From contig NZ_JAFCIY020000031.1 of the NCBI RefSeq assembly GCF_020194955.2, forward strand, positions 1 through 64,000: DNA of 64,000 bases. The letters are read 5' to 3'. A program made the translations under genes and the position numbers. The notes below the pieces were generated by a model. The model was not told the origin of the DNA and ran no database searches. It was given only the letters and a program-made list of their open reading frames with translations. Positions 44,989 through 54,252 of the stretch are shown in pieces (positions within the stretch are counted from its first letter, which is position 1; every line of letters starts with the position of its first letter). This DNA comes from Desulfuromonas sp. CSMB_57. Its GTDB lineage: Bacteria; Desulfobacterota; Desulfuromonadia; Desulfuromonadales; Syntrophotaleaceae.

Positions 44989-45287
44989 TACTGAGTCTGC
45001 TTCGCTGAATGCAGATTGTTTCTAACCATTTCCTCCCCGATTTTTCTATCCTCTTCGATCATCTGAAGAAGATCGTCAATTGGAGTGGCACGGCCATCCC
45101 TGACTTCCTCTAGCGATTGCAAAGTCATGAGATCGGCCCTCCGCTCCAGAAGGTCTTCAGTGATCAGTCTTTGCCCACCGACCTTGAAAAATGCCTGGGG
45201 CGTCATGTTGTGAACTCGGCAATATTCGCTGACATTGTGCAATTCAGCATCGTCTAGGGTGATATTGATCTGATTGCGTTTTGACAT
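44988..45287 (-). CDS. Candidate antitoxin, ribbon-helix-helix-like
   Basis: The 99-residue acidic protein begins MSKRNQINITLDDAELHNVSEYC, a strand followed by helices as in ribbon-helix-helix DNA-binding proteins, with an acidic helical tail (MIEEDRKIGEEMV) that could wrap the toxin. It is translationally coupled to the downstream toxin-like gene. An imperfect repeat of GCTAG/CTAGC type bases upstream (CTTTGCTAGGATTTATAACAATTCTAGCAAGC, 45300-45331) could be its operator. Confidence 0.55.
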   Translation of the reverse strand: MSKRNQINITLDDAELHNVSEYCRVHNMTPQAFFKVGGQRLITEDLLERRADLMTLQSLEEVRDGRATPIDDLLQMIEEDRKIGEEMVRNNLHSAKQTQ

Positions 45288-45305
45288 AACATTAGCCTCT
45301 TTGCT

Positions 45306-45331
45306 AGGATTTATAACAATTCTAGCAAGCA
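45306..45331. promoter_or_regulatory. Inverted repeat upstream of the toxin-antitoxin pair
   Basis: TTGCTAG and CTAGCAA arms lie around an AT-rich centre (GATTTATAACAATT) 15 to 40 bases ahead of the antitoxin start. This is the usual place for autoregulation by an antitoxin or toxin-antitoxin complex. Positions are approximate to two or three bases. Confidence 0.45.
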
Positions 45332-45388
45332 CAGCACTGAAATGCAAGAAAAACCGGCCTCAGCGACTCGCGCGTTTTCAATGATGTC

Positions 45389-46309
45389 TCAATATCCTGT
45401 GCATGGGGAATAAAGAGAACCGGTGTCCAGGCGCAGCAGCGGCAATTCCCAATCCCTGGCAATGGCCTTGGCCATCAAACTCTTGCCGCACCCCTGAATG
45501 CCAAGCAGCAGGACGCCGCGCGGGGGATCGATACCGAAACCTTTCGCCTCCGCTGAGAAAGCGCCCTTTCTCAATCCCAGCCAGCGTTTCAGGTTTTTCT
45601 GGCCGCCGATACCCTCGAATTGCTCCTGCCGGGGAAAGAAATCGATGAGGCCGGATTTGGAAATCTTCTGCTTCTTGGCATCAAGAACCCGCGGCAGGTC
45701 ATCGGCCGCCAGCTTGCCATCATGAACGATGGCTCGGGTCAGCACCCTTTCGGCTTCATTGAGGGTGAGGCCCTGCAGATTCTGCACGAGTTGCCGCCCG
45801 GTGGTCGAATCCAAGTCGACGACGATCTTGCGGCGCCTGGAGATATCGCGCACCACTTGGAGCACGAGTTCCCTCAGGTCCCCGGCGCTGGGGAGGGAGA
45901 GATCGAAATACACGACCTCCTTGGCCAGTTCAGGTGGGATATCGAAGGAAGGAGCGGTGAGAATCAGAGATCTCCGTTTCTGACGGAAACCTTGGCAGAT
46001 GTCCCGCAATTTTCTCACCGTAATGGGATCGTCAAGAAATCGATGGAGGTCCTTGAGCAGGTATATTGCCGCCAGCGAAGAGGAAGATACGAAGCCAAGC
46101 ACCTCCGACACGGTCTTGGTATTGTATACCGGATCCGGCTCTCCGAACCGCGTCAGCCCCTCGGTCGTCACCCAATAAAAGAAGGGCAAGCCCATGCTTT
46201 GCGAAACGCGGTTAAGCAGTGCTTCGGCCCGAGCCTCTTCGTGGGTTTCGATACAAATAATGGGATACTGGGAGTCTATAAGCACTTCGAGATCGTTGAA
46301 ACGGTCCAT
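45389..46309 (-). pseudogene. AAA+ ATPase (Ycf46-like), truncated after Walker A
   Basis: The 306 residues cover the N-terminal region of Ycf46-type ATPases (YPIICIETHEEARAEALL, RSLILTAP) and the start of the AAA+ module with Walker A GIQGCGKS. The sequence breaks off after LLRLDTGSLYS, where family members continue with the rest of the ATPase. The expected length is about 500 residues. Walker B, sensor motifs and the arginine finger are absent, so it should be inactive. The break lies close to the toxin-antitoxin pair. Confidence 0.75.
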
Positions 46310-46565
46310 CACCATATCCTTGAACGATTTTTTTCTTGGCCGAAAAGAAGCCCGGGACCAGCGACAGGAAGGAGAGCTTGATTAGACTGGCGATGCATCG
46401 AATGCTGACCAGCCGACTGCTTGCAGGCGATTCAGCTTAAACGTCATGTGGGGCGGGCATCCGGCAACAGTTTGATATTGAGGCGGCCCCAGCTAGCCGT
46501 CCTACTGAATGCCTTGCTTACCAGCCACCTCCCTCCCCTGCCCTATCCTTTCGGTTCAGATGCCT

Positions 46566-47810
46566 CTATAGCGAGGGCCGGGTCGATTCAGGCCTGAATA
46601 CGAGGTCATCTTCATCCGATTCGTCAGAAGGCCCTTCACTCCAGATCACGTAGCTTGAACCTATTTTTTCATAGCCATAACCATACCCATCGAAGGGATC
46701 GACGGGAGGCTCTGAATCGGGCCGAAATATCTTCCAGGCGGCATGCACCACATCATAATTTTCAGGCACCTCGCCGGTTTGAAGCCGATATTTTTCGATG
46801 ACGGTGTTCAATTGCTCCATGTCTGACCAAGCCTGGCGAGTCGCTTCGGCAATTTGCGCAGGAGATAACCCATGCACCGCAGACGGGTGAGGGAGTTCTT
46901 CCGTATCGGCAAAATCCGCGTTCGCCTCCTTGATGGCATTGATCCACTTGGGCATCATCACGAAAGAACCAACCAAGGGAGCGACAACAAGACAGCCAAG
47001 GAGCGCGACTGCACCGATGGCGCCACCCAGTCGGGAGTTTTGATTCGCGGCAAGCGAAGGATCCACGGCAACGATACGATCCGCCAGGGGCGGATGGGTC
47101 GAAAGCCACCGACCCAGGGTCATCCAGGTTGTGTTGAGATCGTTTCCCTGATTGGCAAAGGCACCGAGGTTGACCTTCGGCCCGTTGACACCCCCGGCGG
47201 CAAGAATGCTCATTCCGACCAGCGCCGCTCTCCGATCCTGACAGACGGCAAACCCGTAGCGGTCGCAAGTATATTCACGAGCCCTGAAGTAGGCGCTACC
47301 GAGAAAGGGAATGAACATTCCAGGCAGGAGAAACCATAACCCTTTCAAATGACCCGCCTTGAGATGGCCGAGTTCGTGGGCAATAATCATGTCACGAGCC
47401 TCCGCATTGTCGCCACAGGCCTCGATCAGATCTGAAAACAGCACAACAAAATTGGAGGAGAAAAACTTGGTGGCCAAGGCATTCAGGGTTCCACCGGCCT
47501 GCATGACGTAAACTGTCGGCGCTGCCTTCAAGCCGACACGTCGCGAAAGATACTCTATCCGTTCATAAAGCTCTGGCATCTGGTCCGGCCCGATTCGTAC
47601 GGCACTCCCTCGCAGATGGGCGATAAAGGCGACATGGGACACAAAAAAGAAGATACCGAGCATCCCGGCATACACGAGCCCGACAATAGACAAAACCAAA
47701 AAAATCCAGCAGGCTATGGCACTCAACAGAACCAGAACGAATAAAGGTGTCTCAGTGGGCCACCTTTGAACATTAACCGCATCGTTTACGATTTCATTCG
47801 AATCCATCAT
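46566..47810 (-). CDS. M48 family membrane zinc metalloprotease
   Basis: The roughly 414-residue protein has N-terminal transmembrane helices and the zinc site HELGH near residue 140 with a downstream Glu in AREYTCDRYG. The region STHPPLADRI is typical of HtpX/Ste24-like M48 peptidases. It also has a hydrophobic segment near 265-285 and a non-catalytic C-terminal domain. Such proteins degrade or process membrane proteins under stress. The start near 47810 has AAAGGGAG upstream. Confidence 0.87.
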   Translation of the reverse strand: MMDSNEIVNDAVNVQRWPTETPLFVLVLLSAIACWIFLVLSIVGLVYAGMLGIFFFVSHVAFIAHLRGSAVRIGPDQMPELYERIEYLSRRVGLKAAPTVYVMQAGGTLNALATKFFSSNFVVLFSDLIEACGDNAEARDMIIAHELGHLKAGHLKGLWFLLPGMFIPFLGSAYFRAREYTCDRYGFAVCQDRRAALVGMSILAAGGVNGPKVNLGAFANQGNDLNTTWMTLGRWLSTHPPLADRIVAVDPSLAANQNSRLGGAIGAVALLGCLVVAPLVGSFVMMPKWINAIKEANADFADTEELPHPSAVHGLSPAQIAEATRQAWSDMEQLNTVIEKYRLQTGEVPENYDVVHAAWKIFRPDSEPPVDPFDGYGYGYEKIGSSYVIWSEGPSDESDEDDLVFRPESTRPSL

Positions 47811-47878
47811 TTCATCTCCCTTTGATCCTGCCGCGAAGGAGCGGGACACCAGGCCATATCTAGAAACATGCGAACCAC

Positions 47879-48403
47879 CTAATTGTGTGCGTCAGGACTT
47901 CCTCTCGGATGCTTTGGATCTGTGCGATCTTGATGGAGAATCATATGGATAAGGGCAACACGATTCCCTCTATTATCTTTTCTTTCCTCAACATCGCATG
48001 GCTTGAACCCAAGCTTTGAATACAGCAACAATCCAATAACATTCATATTGAAGCAAGAAATACTAACATGTCTGGCTTTATACTTCGATAGTGCGGTCTC
48101 AATCATACATTCAATGAGATAGCGCCCTACGCCGTAACCACGTGATGACGGGGAAACGATGACATTTCCTATTGAACAGTTTCCGCCGAATTCCCATTTG
48201 TAGAAGTTTGCAAAACCTGCAACAACACCATCAGCTTCGACTATGGTTGAATCAGAACGCTTTAAAATTGTTTCCTGAAATTGAACTTGTGTTAATGGAA
48301 AGTCGGCCTTGGGAAATAGAAAAAACAGTTCTTCTTCGCTTTGTGGAAAGCCACACACGATCCGGACGTCGCTCTGATTAATAGGTCGATGTGTTAATCG
48401 CAT
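47879..48403 (-). CDS. GNAT family N-acetyltransferase
   Basis: The 174-residue protein shows the GNAT acetyl-CoA site (IGNVIVSPSSRGYGVGRYLIE; R-G-x-G-V-G loop), a preceding strand-helix region, and the C-terminal NVIGLLLYSKLGFKPC motif of RimI-like acetyltransferases. Substrate unknown. It is AT-rich relative to the trehalose genes nearby and is a likely accessory gene. Confidence 0.85.
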   Translation of the reverse strand: MRLTHRPINQSDVRIVCGFPQSEEELFFLFPKADFPLTQVQFQETILKRSDSTIVEADGVVAGFANFYKWEFGGNCSIGNVIVSPSSRGYGVGRYLIECMIETALSKYKARHVSISCFNMNVIGLLLYSKLGFKPCDVEERKDNRGNRVALIHMILHQDRTDPKHPRGSPDAHN

Positions 48404-48823
48404 ATCCTGAGCAATCGATTGGTGTTGATAAGCTGGGTGAGGAAGCGTTTAAATTTTTCCGCCGTAGAACTGCCGCGAAAAGAATCCGCTTCTGATATTT
48501 TCTGGAAAAGATTAAGCCATTTTTTACAGACTTGCAATGAAAATAAGTGCATTGAATTCCATAAAGTTGGCGAATGGGGGTCGTTCGAGTCACGCTATTC
48601 AGCCTGAAAGAATCTCCTGGGGATCGATTGTCAATAGCGGAAAGGAGAGGCAAAAGCTTATCCCGGGTCGTTCCAGAGAAGAAATTCCTCTTCAACGGGT
48701 TCCATTTTTCGCCGGAGCTGACAGAATTGTTGTAGCCGGCCCTTAACCTGGTCGGTGTTCGACGGCAACCCCGGAAGGCACACGGTGTCGTACTCATTGG
48801 CAAAGCAATACAGGGAGCAGCCC
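48404..48823. other. Intergenic region, no gene supported
   Basis: About 420 bases between divergent acetyltransferase and trehalose genes. Short open frames on both strands show no recognisable similarity. It presumably holds promoters for both sides. Confidence 0.45.
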
Positions 48824-50428
48824 ATGACCCCTCACAACACGTATGGTCCCGCTCTCGAGGCGGTGCTGCTGGACATGGATGGCGTGGTCACCGATACGGC
48901 TCGGGCCCATGCCGCCGCCTGGAAAGAAATGTTTGATGAATTCCTGCGACAGCATGCGAAGGCCCGCAAGGAAGCGTTTGAGTCCTTTGATGCCAAGCGC
49001 GATTACCTGCAGTACGTAGACGGCAAGCCGCGCCACCAGGGCGTCGTCGACTTCCTTGCGGCGCGGGGCATCGAACTGCCCTACGGCAGCGAAGACGACG
49101 GTCCGCGGCAGCAGACCGTCTGCGGCCTGGCGGACAGAAAAAACCGGCTGTTTAACGAATGGCTGCAGCAGAACCGGGTTCGAACCTTTCCCGGTACGCT
49201 CAAACTCCTGCGCGATCTGCATCGGCTGGGGATTCCCGCCGCGGTTTTTTCGGCCAGTCGCAATGCCGCAAAGGTGCTGGAAAACGCGGGTGTCAGCGAC
49301 CTGTTCGACATCCTCGTCGATGGCAGCGACCTGGCCCGCCTGGGCCTGCCCGGCAAACCCGCCCCGGCCATGCTGCATGAGGCAGTGAAGCGACTGGGAG
49401 TGCAATCGGCGCGAAGCGCCGTGATCGAGGATGCCGTGGCCGGGGTTGAGGCCGGCGCCGCCGGAGCCTTTGGGCTGGTCATCGGCGTGGATCGTGGCAA
49501 CCACGCAGACGCTTTGCGTACCGCCGGCGCCGACCTGATCATCAACGACCTGAGCGAAATCCGTATCGGCTCGGATCGTCAAATCCTTCTCAAGACCCTG
49601 GAGAACCTGCCTTCGGCGCAGGACCGGAACAAGGAGATCCGCCGTCTTTTTTCGGGGCGTTCGCCGGCGGTTTTTCTCGACTATGACGGCACCCTGACGC
49701 CCATCGTTGCCGACCACACCAAAGCCTTGCTGGACGACGCCATGCGCACCGCCGTAACCGCGTTGGCCGAGCGCTGCCCGGTGGCGGTGGTCAGCGGCCG
49801 CGACCTGGCCATGCTGCGCAAGCTGGTGGCCATCGACAATCTGTATTATGCCGGCAGTCACGGTTTTGAAATCGCCGGCCCGAAAGGCCGGGTGACAAGC
49901 ATGGAACGCGGGGTCGAGTATCTGCCGCTGCTCGACGAGGTCGAGCAGGAGTTGCGCCGCAAGCTGGCGGAGATTCCCGGCCATTCCGTAGAGCGAAAAC
50001 GCTTTTCCGTGGCCGTGCATTATCGCCAGGTGGCCCGGGACCAAATCGAGGAACTCAAGGCCATCGTCGACGAGGTGTTGGAGCGGCATCCGCAACTGCT
50101 GGGTGGCCGGGGCAAAAAGGTGCTGGAGATCCTGCCCGACCTGGACTGGAACAAAGGCGAGGCGGTGCTGTGGCTGCTGGAGCAGCTGCAGCTTGACCGG
50201 CCCGATATCCTGCCGGTCTACATCGGTGACGACATCACCGACGAACACGCCTTCAGAGCTCTGGCCGAAAGCGGCCTGGCCATCGTCGTGCGCGGTGAGG
50301 AGCAGCGCCCGACGGCGGCCGATTACGCCGTCGCCGACACCGACGAGGTACGCGCTTTTCTCGCATGGCTGACCGGCATCCTTGGCGAGCCGCCGGCTTC
50401 CAGGGAGGATGACGATGACTCGCGATGA
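48824..50428 (+). CDS. otsB: Beta-phosphoglucomutase-like HAD + trehalose-6-phosphate phosphatase fusion
   Basis: The 534-residue protein joins two HAD enzymes. Residues about 10-250 resemble beta-phosphoglucomutase (LDMDGVVTDTARAHAAAWK, VFSASRN, GKPAPAM, EDAVAGVEAG). Residues about 275-515 are trehalose-phosphatase (VFLDYDGTLTPIV, VVSGRD, GSHGFEI, YIGDDITDE). The arrangement, followed at once by a GH65 gene, matches the three-part Rv2006/OtsB1 of Mycobacterium tuberculosis split into two proteins. AGGGAG precedes the ATG. Together the enzymes could link trehalose phosphate, trehalose and glucose phosphates. Confidence 0.88.
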   Translation: MTPHNTYGPALEAVLLDMDGVVTDTARAHAAAWKEMFDEFLRQHAKARKEAFESFDAKRDYLQYVDGKPRHQGVVDFLAARGIELPYGSEDDGPRQQTVCGLADRKNRLFNEWLQQNRVRTFPGTLKLLRDLHRLGIPAAVFSASRNAAKVLENAGVSDLFDILVDGSDLARLGLPGKPAPAMLHEAVKRLGVQSARSAVIEDAVAGVEAGAAGAFGLVIGVDRGNHADALRTAGADLIINDLSEIRIGSDRQILLKTLENLPSAQDRNKEIRRLFSGRSPAVFLDYDGTLTPIVADHTKALLDDAMRTAVTALAERCPVAVVSGRDLAMLRKLVAIDNLYYAGSHGFEIAGPKGRVTSMERGVEYLPLLDEVEQELRRKLAEIPGHSVERKRFSVAVHYRQVARDQIEELKAIVDEVLERHPQLLGGRGKKVLEILPDLDWNKGEAVLWLLEQLQLDRPDILPVYIGDDITDEHAFRALAESGLAIVVRGEEQRPTAADYAVADTDEVRAFLAWLTGILGEPPASREDDDDSR

Positions 50429-52892
50429 ATGCCAATGGACCCTGGTCTACGACGGGTTCAATCCAGAGCAGGAAGGCCTGCGCGAAACCCTCTGCACTTT
50501 GGGCAACGGCTACTTCGCCACCCGCGGTGCCGCCCCCGACAGTCGCGCCGACGGCATCCATTATCCGGGCACCTACCTGGCAGGCGGCTACAATCGTCTG
50601 ACGTCCATCGTGGCCGGGCGTGAAATCGAAAACGAGGACCTGGTCAATCTGCCCAACTGGCTGCCCCTGACCTTTCGCATTGACGAGGAAGCGTGGTTTG
50701 AGCTTGGCGACACGGATCTGCTGTCCTTTCGGCAGAGGCTGAATCTGCGGTGCGGCGTGCTGTACCGAATTCTGCGGTTTCGAGACCATCGCGGCCGTAC
50801 CACGCGCTGGCAGGAACGGCGCCTGGTGAGCATGGCCAATCCCCACCTCGCCGCGCTGGAAGTCCGTCTCACTGCCGAGAACTGGTCGGGACGCCTGACG
50901 CTGCGCAGCGCCCTGGATGGCGCCGTCACCAACAGCGGCGTGGAGCGTTACCGCAAACTGGAAGGCCGTCATCTTGAAACGCTGGAAGTGAAACAGGCCG
51001 ACGATGACACCCTGCTGCTGAGAGTGCAGACCAGCCAATCCCACCTGCAGGTCGCCCAGGCAGCCCGCACCTTGCTGTTTCGCAACCAGCGCCCCATCAG
51101 CGCCGAGGTGGTGATAAGACCGGGACCCGACGGCATCGTCCAGGAATTATCCTGCGACCTGCAGCAGGGTGATATTGTGACGGCGGAGAAAATTGTCGCC
51201 ATGCACAGTTCCCGCGACCCGGCCATCTCCGAACCCGCCCTGGCGGCACTGCAGAGCTTGCGTCGCACCGGCCGCTTCAACGATCTGCTGGCGAAACATG
51301 CCCTGGCCTGGCGCCATCTCTGGGACGAATGCGACATCGCCCTTGAAGATCATTCCAACGGCCGGACTCTGCTCAAACTGCGGGTGCACATCTTTCACCT
51401 TTTGCAAACCGTGTCCATCCACACCGTCGACCTCGATGCCGGTGTTCCGGCGCGGGGCTGGCACGGCGAAGCCTATCGCGGCCATATCTTCTGGGACGAA
51501 CTGTTCATCTTTCCCTTTCTCACCCTGCGACTGCCCATTCTCACCCGTTCCCTGTTGCGCTACCGCTATCGGCGCCTGACCGAGGCCCGGCGTGCCGCAG
51601 CGGCGGCCGATCTGCCCGGTGCCATGTACCCCTGGCAAAGCGGCAGCAGCGGCCGGGAGGAGACCCAGCGAATGCATCTCAATCCCCAGTCGGGGCGTTG
51701 GCTGCCCGACAACTCCCACCGCCAGTACCACATCAACCTGGCCATCGCCTACAATATCTGGATGTATCACCAGGTTACCGACGACCATGAATTCCTGTAT
51801 TTCTACGGCGCCGAAATGTTGCTGGAAATCGCCCGCTTCTGGGCCGGTCTGGCCACCTATAACGCCGCCATGGACCGTTATGAAATCAAGGCAGTGATGG
51901 GGCCCGACGAATACCATACGGCCTACCCCGACAGCGATCCGGAGCAGGCCGGGGGACTTGACAACAACGCCTACACCAACGTCATGGCCGCCTGGGTGTT
52001 GAACCGCGCCCGGGATGTGCTGGATCTGCTGCCGGAACTGCGCTGCCGACAACTTTGCGAGCGCATCGGCCTGTGCCGGGAGGAAGTGGATAATTGGCAG
52101 GATATCAGCCGTAAACTGCGCGTGCCCTTTCACGGCGACGGCATCATCAGTCAGTTTGAGGGCTATGGTGACTTGGAAGAGTTCGACTGGCAGGGCTACC
52201 GGGAAAAGTACGGCAATATTCAGCGCCTCGACCGCATCCTCGAAGCCGAAGGCGACACGCCGAACCGTTACAAGCTATCCAAACAAGCCGACGTGCTGAT
52301 GCTGTTCTATCTATTTTCCGCCGACGAACTGGCGCTGCTGTTCGAACAGCTCGGCTATCCCTTCGATCGGGACACCATTCCCCGCAATGTCGCCTATTAT
52401 CTTGAACGCACCTCTCACGGTTCGACCCTGAGCCAGATCGTCCATTCCTGGGTGCTAGCCCGCACCGACCGCCAGGGCTCCTGGCATCTGTTCCAGACCG
52501 CCCTCGACAGCGACATCGGCGACATTCAGGGAGGCACCACGGCGGAGGGCATTCACGCCGGCGCCATGGCCGGCACCATCGATCTGATGCAATGCTGCTA
52601 CCTGGGCATCGAAATGCGGGCCGACATTCTGCATTTTGATCCGGTGCTGCCGCAGGACCTCACCTGCGTCAGGGTACGACTGCGCTACCGGCGCCAGGTT
52701 CTCGATGTCACCGCCAACCACGAAATGCTGCAGATTTCCAGCCTCGCCTTCACCACGGACACCATTACCGTCGCCTATCGCGGCCAGTATCGGCAGATCG
52801 CCCCCGGCGGCCGCCGTACCTTTAACCTGTTCGTCCCTTGCCGGCAGGCCGAAAAAGAGCAATGTCCATTGTCGAAACAAGACCAAAAATGA
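50415..52892 (+). CDS. Glycoside hydrolase family 65 disaccharide phosphorylase (trehalose/kojibiose type)
   Basis: The 825-residue protein has the GH65 N-terminal beta-sandwich (LRETLCTLGNGYFATRGA), the barrel with GVPARGWHGEAYRGHIFWD, and the general-acid Glu499 in VMGPDEYH. It also has KQADVLMLFY, and SHGSTLS before the family's C-terminal sandwich. Inverting phosphorylases of this family split alpha-linked glucose disaccharides with phosphate to beta-glucose 1-phosphate, which the mutase domain encoded upstream would convert to glucose 6-phosphate. It overlaps the upstream gene by 14 bases, with GGAGG inside that gene's end. Confidence 0.9.
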   Translation: MTRDECQWTLVYDGFNPEQEGLRETLCTLGNGYFATRGAAPDSRADGIHYPGTYLAGGYNRLTSIVAGREIENEDLVNLPNWLPLTFRIDEEAWFELGDTDLLSFRQRLNLRCGVLYRILRFRDHRGRTTRWQERRLVSMANPHLAALEVRLTAENWSGRLTLRSALDGAVTNSGVERYRKLEGRHLETLEVKQADDDTLLLRVQTSQSHLQVAQAARTLLFRNQRPISAEVVIRPGPDGIVQELSCDLQQGDIVTAEKIVAMHSSRDPAISEPALAALQSLRRTGRFNDLLAKHALAWRHLWDECDIALEDHSNGRTLLKLRVHIFHLLQTVSIHTVDLDAGVPARGWHGEAYRGHIFWDELFIFPFLTLRLPILTRSLLRYRYRRLTEARRAAAAADLPGAMYPWQSGSSGREETQRMHLNPQSGRWLPDNSHRQYHINLAIAYNIWMYHQVTDDHEFLYFYGAEMLLEIARFWAGLATYNAAMDRYEIKAVMGPDEYHTAYPDSDPEQAGGLDNNAYTNVMAAWVLNRARDVLDLLPELRCRQLCERIGLCREEVDNWQDISRKLRVPFHGDGIISQFEGYGDLEEFDWQGYREKYGNIQRLDRILEAEGDTPNRYKLSKQADVLMLFYLFSADELALLFEQLGYPFDRDTIPRNVAYYLERTSHGSTLSQIVHSWVLARTDRQGSWHLFQTALDSDIGDIQGGTTAEGIHAGAMAGTIDLMQCCYLGIEMRADILHFDPVLPQDLTCVRVRLRYRRQVLDVTANHEMLQISSLAFTTDTITVAYRGQYRQIAPGGRRTFNLFVPCRQAEKEQCPLSKQDQK

Positions 52893-53165
52893 AAGTTCTG
52901 GCCAGCTATGGTCAAGTCTACTTCTGACATCCTCCAACTTTGACTCCACCTGCCCGATCAACGTCTTCAGCACTGGATCTTTTTCGGCTTTACAATCAAT
53001 CTTCAAACTGCCTGAGAAACTGCACGTCACTTTTTCGGAAATGAATACATCAATGAAGCCCATACTGTCCAGGTTGAGCATTAACATCATACGACGCGCA
53101 TCGAGACCTTCGTTGGGAACGAATATCATGGTCGGATATCGCTGGAAGCATATTTTTTGCAACAC
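52890..53165 (-). pseudogene. Possible gene fragment, unrecognised
   Basis: A GTG-started frame gives LQKICFQRYPTMIFVPNEG, a LMLNLDSMGFIDVF segment and a helical CKAEKDPVLKTLIGQVESKL. It looks like ordinary protein up to about 52890, where it runs into the antisense strand of the GH65 gene and becomes implausible. It may be a 5' remnant of a gene cut by insertion or deletion. Weak support. Confidence 0.25.
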
Positions 53166-53221
53166 CTCGCAGAATGCTAAAAGAAATTATTACTAAATAA
53201 TAAATCTCATTTATTAGAAAA

Positions 53222-53251
53222 AAAGTCCACCTCGAAAGCGAGATGGACTTT
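53222..53251. terminator. Bidirectional intrinsic terminator
   Basis: AAAGTCCACCTCG and CGAGATGGACTTT pair around AAAG with one mismatch. On the minus strand it is followed by a T-run (GGACTTTTTTTC), ending the outer-membrane protein gene; on the plus strand TTTTCT follows. Confidence 0.85.
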
Positions 53252-53290
53252 TCTATATTCTATCCATTTTAAAAGAATTAATAATATAGT

Positions 53291-53914
53291 TTAAAAAGCA
53301 TACCTCAACCCAAAAAGGATGTTGTGAGTTTTATATTCATCAAAACTGGCTGGGAAACCAAGGTTAAAACTGGGTTTTTCCGTTCCAAAAAAACGATATT
53401 GAACATCCAAAATAAGATTGTGATTCAATGCATAGGCTATTCCAGCCATCAATTGATAGGCAAAAACGTTGTCATCGTCGCTAACATTAATATCAGAAAT
53501 ATCAAAATCGAGGTTGGCAAAACCAATGCCGGCCCCAAGAAAAGGACTGACTTTTTCGTTGGGCAAAAAGTCATAGAAAACATTTCCCATCACGGTAAAG
53601 GCCGACATATCTCCTTTAAAACCAGCCGACGGAGATCCTGACACACGAATCTTGTCCACATCATTCATTTTATAGCCGATTTCCAACTCGGTACGAATAC
53701 CATTCAAAAAATCGTAACCAACCGCTGCCGCTAGTCCGAAACCTGGATCAAAAGAAAACACAACCCTTTCATTGAACTCCCTGTCAAAAAGATCGTAATC
53801 TTCCAAAAAAACGACTCCGATGTTGCCTGAAACATATGGTTGGCCAAAGGATTCCGCACAGAACAAGCAAACCAAAACCATGGGGACAAACAAGAAAACT
53901 AAACCATTTTTCAT
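53291..53914 (-). CDS. Outer-membrane beta-barrel protein, OmpA/OmpW-like
   Basis: The 207-residue protein starts with a signal peptide (MKNGLVFLFVPMVLVCLF, cleavage after ESFG) and forms about eight amphipathic strands. It has the porin-family motif VSPFLGAGIGFANLDFD and ends LFGLRYAF with terminal Phe, the BAM signal. No peptidoglycan-binding OmpA domain follows. The ATG at 53914 has AAAGGAGAAG upstream. AT-rich, monocistronic, with a strong terminator. Confidence 0.82.
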   Translation of the reverse strand: MKNGLVFLFVPMVLVCLFCAESFGQPYVSGNIGVVFLEDYDLFDREFNERVVFSFDPGFGLAAAVGYDFLNGIRTELEIGYKMNDVDKIRVSGSPSAGFKGDMSAFTVMGNVFYDFLPNEKVSPFLGAGIGFANLDFDISDINVSDDDNVFAYQLMAGIAYALNHNLILDVQYRFFGTEKPSFNLGFPASFDEYKTHNILFGLRYAF

Positions 53915-54252
53915 GACGCTTCTCCTTTCCCTACGCAAAAACAATTTTTCTGCGCAAGAGAAGTCCGCCAGAAAGCCATTTTCCCTGAGGGTGATTAGCC
54001 ATCCCATGTCATGAGATTTGGCGCCATGGTGAGCAGATCACAATAGGACGGCGTCCCTCTTTCCTCCGGGAACGGCTTTTGGAGGAACGGCCAGAAGAAA
54101 GATTCGACTTACCTCTTGTCGACTCTATCATGCGAACCATGGCTGTCAATTTTTCGACCAAAATTTTGCCAAATACTTTAATACTGTTCAATATCCCAAG
54201 GGAAAGGAGCGCAGCCAAAGGGATCCTGCCTGATTCGCCCGGCCCTCCCTCA
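53915..54252. other. Intergenic region, nothing recognised
   Basis: About 340 bases between the barrel gene and the methyltransferase gene, both on the minus strand. No gene, repeat or terminator was recognised. Confidence 0.4.

Noticed and set aside
48794-50248. 484-codon frame opposite the trehalose phosphatase gene
   Set aside because: Antisense shadow; both HAD domains are complete on the plus strand.
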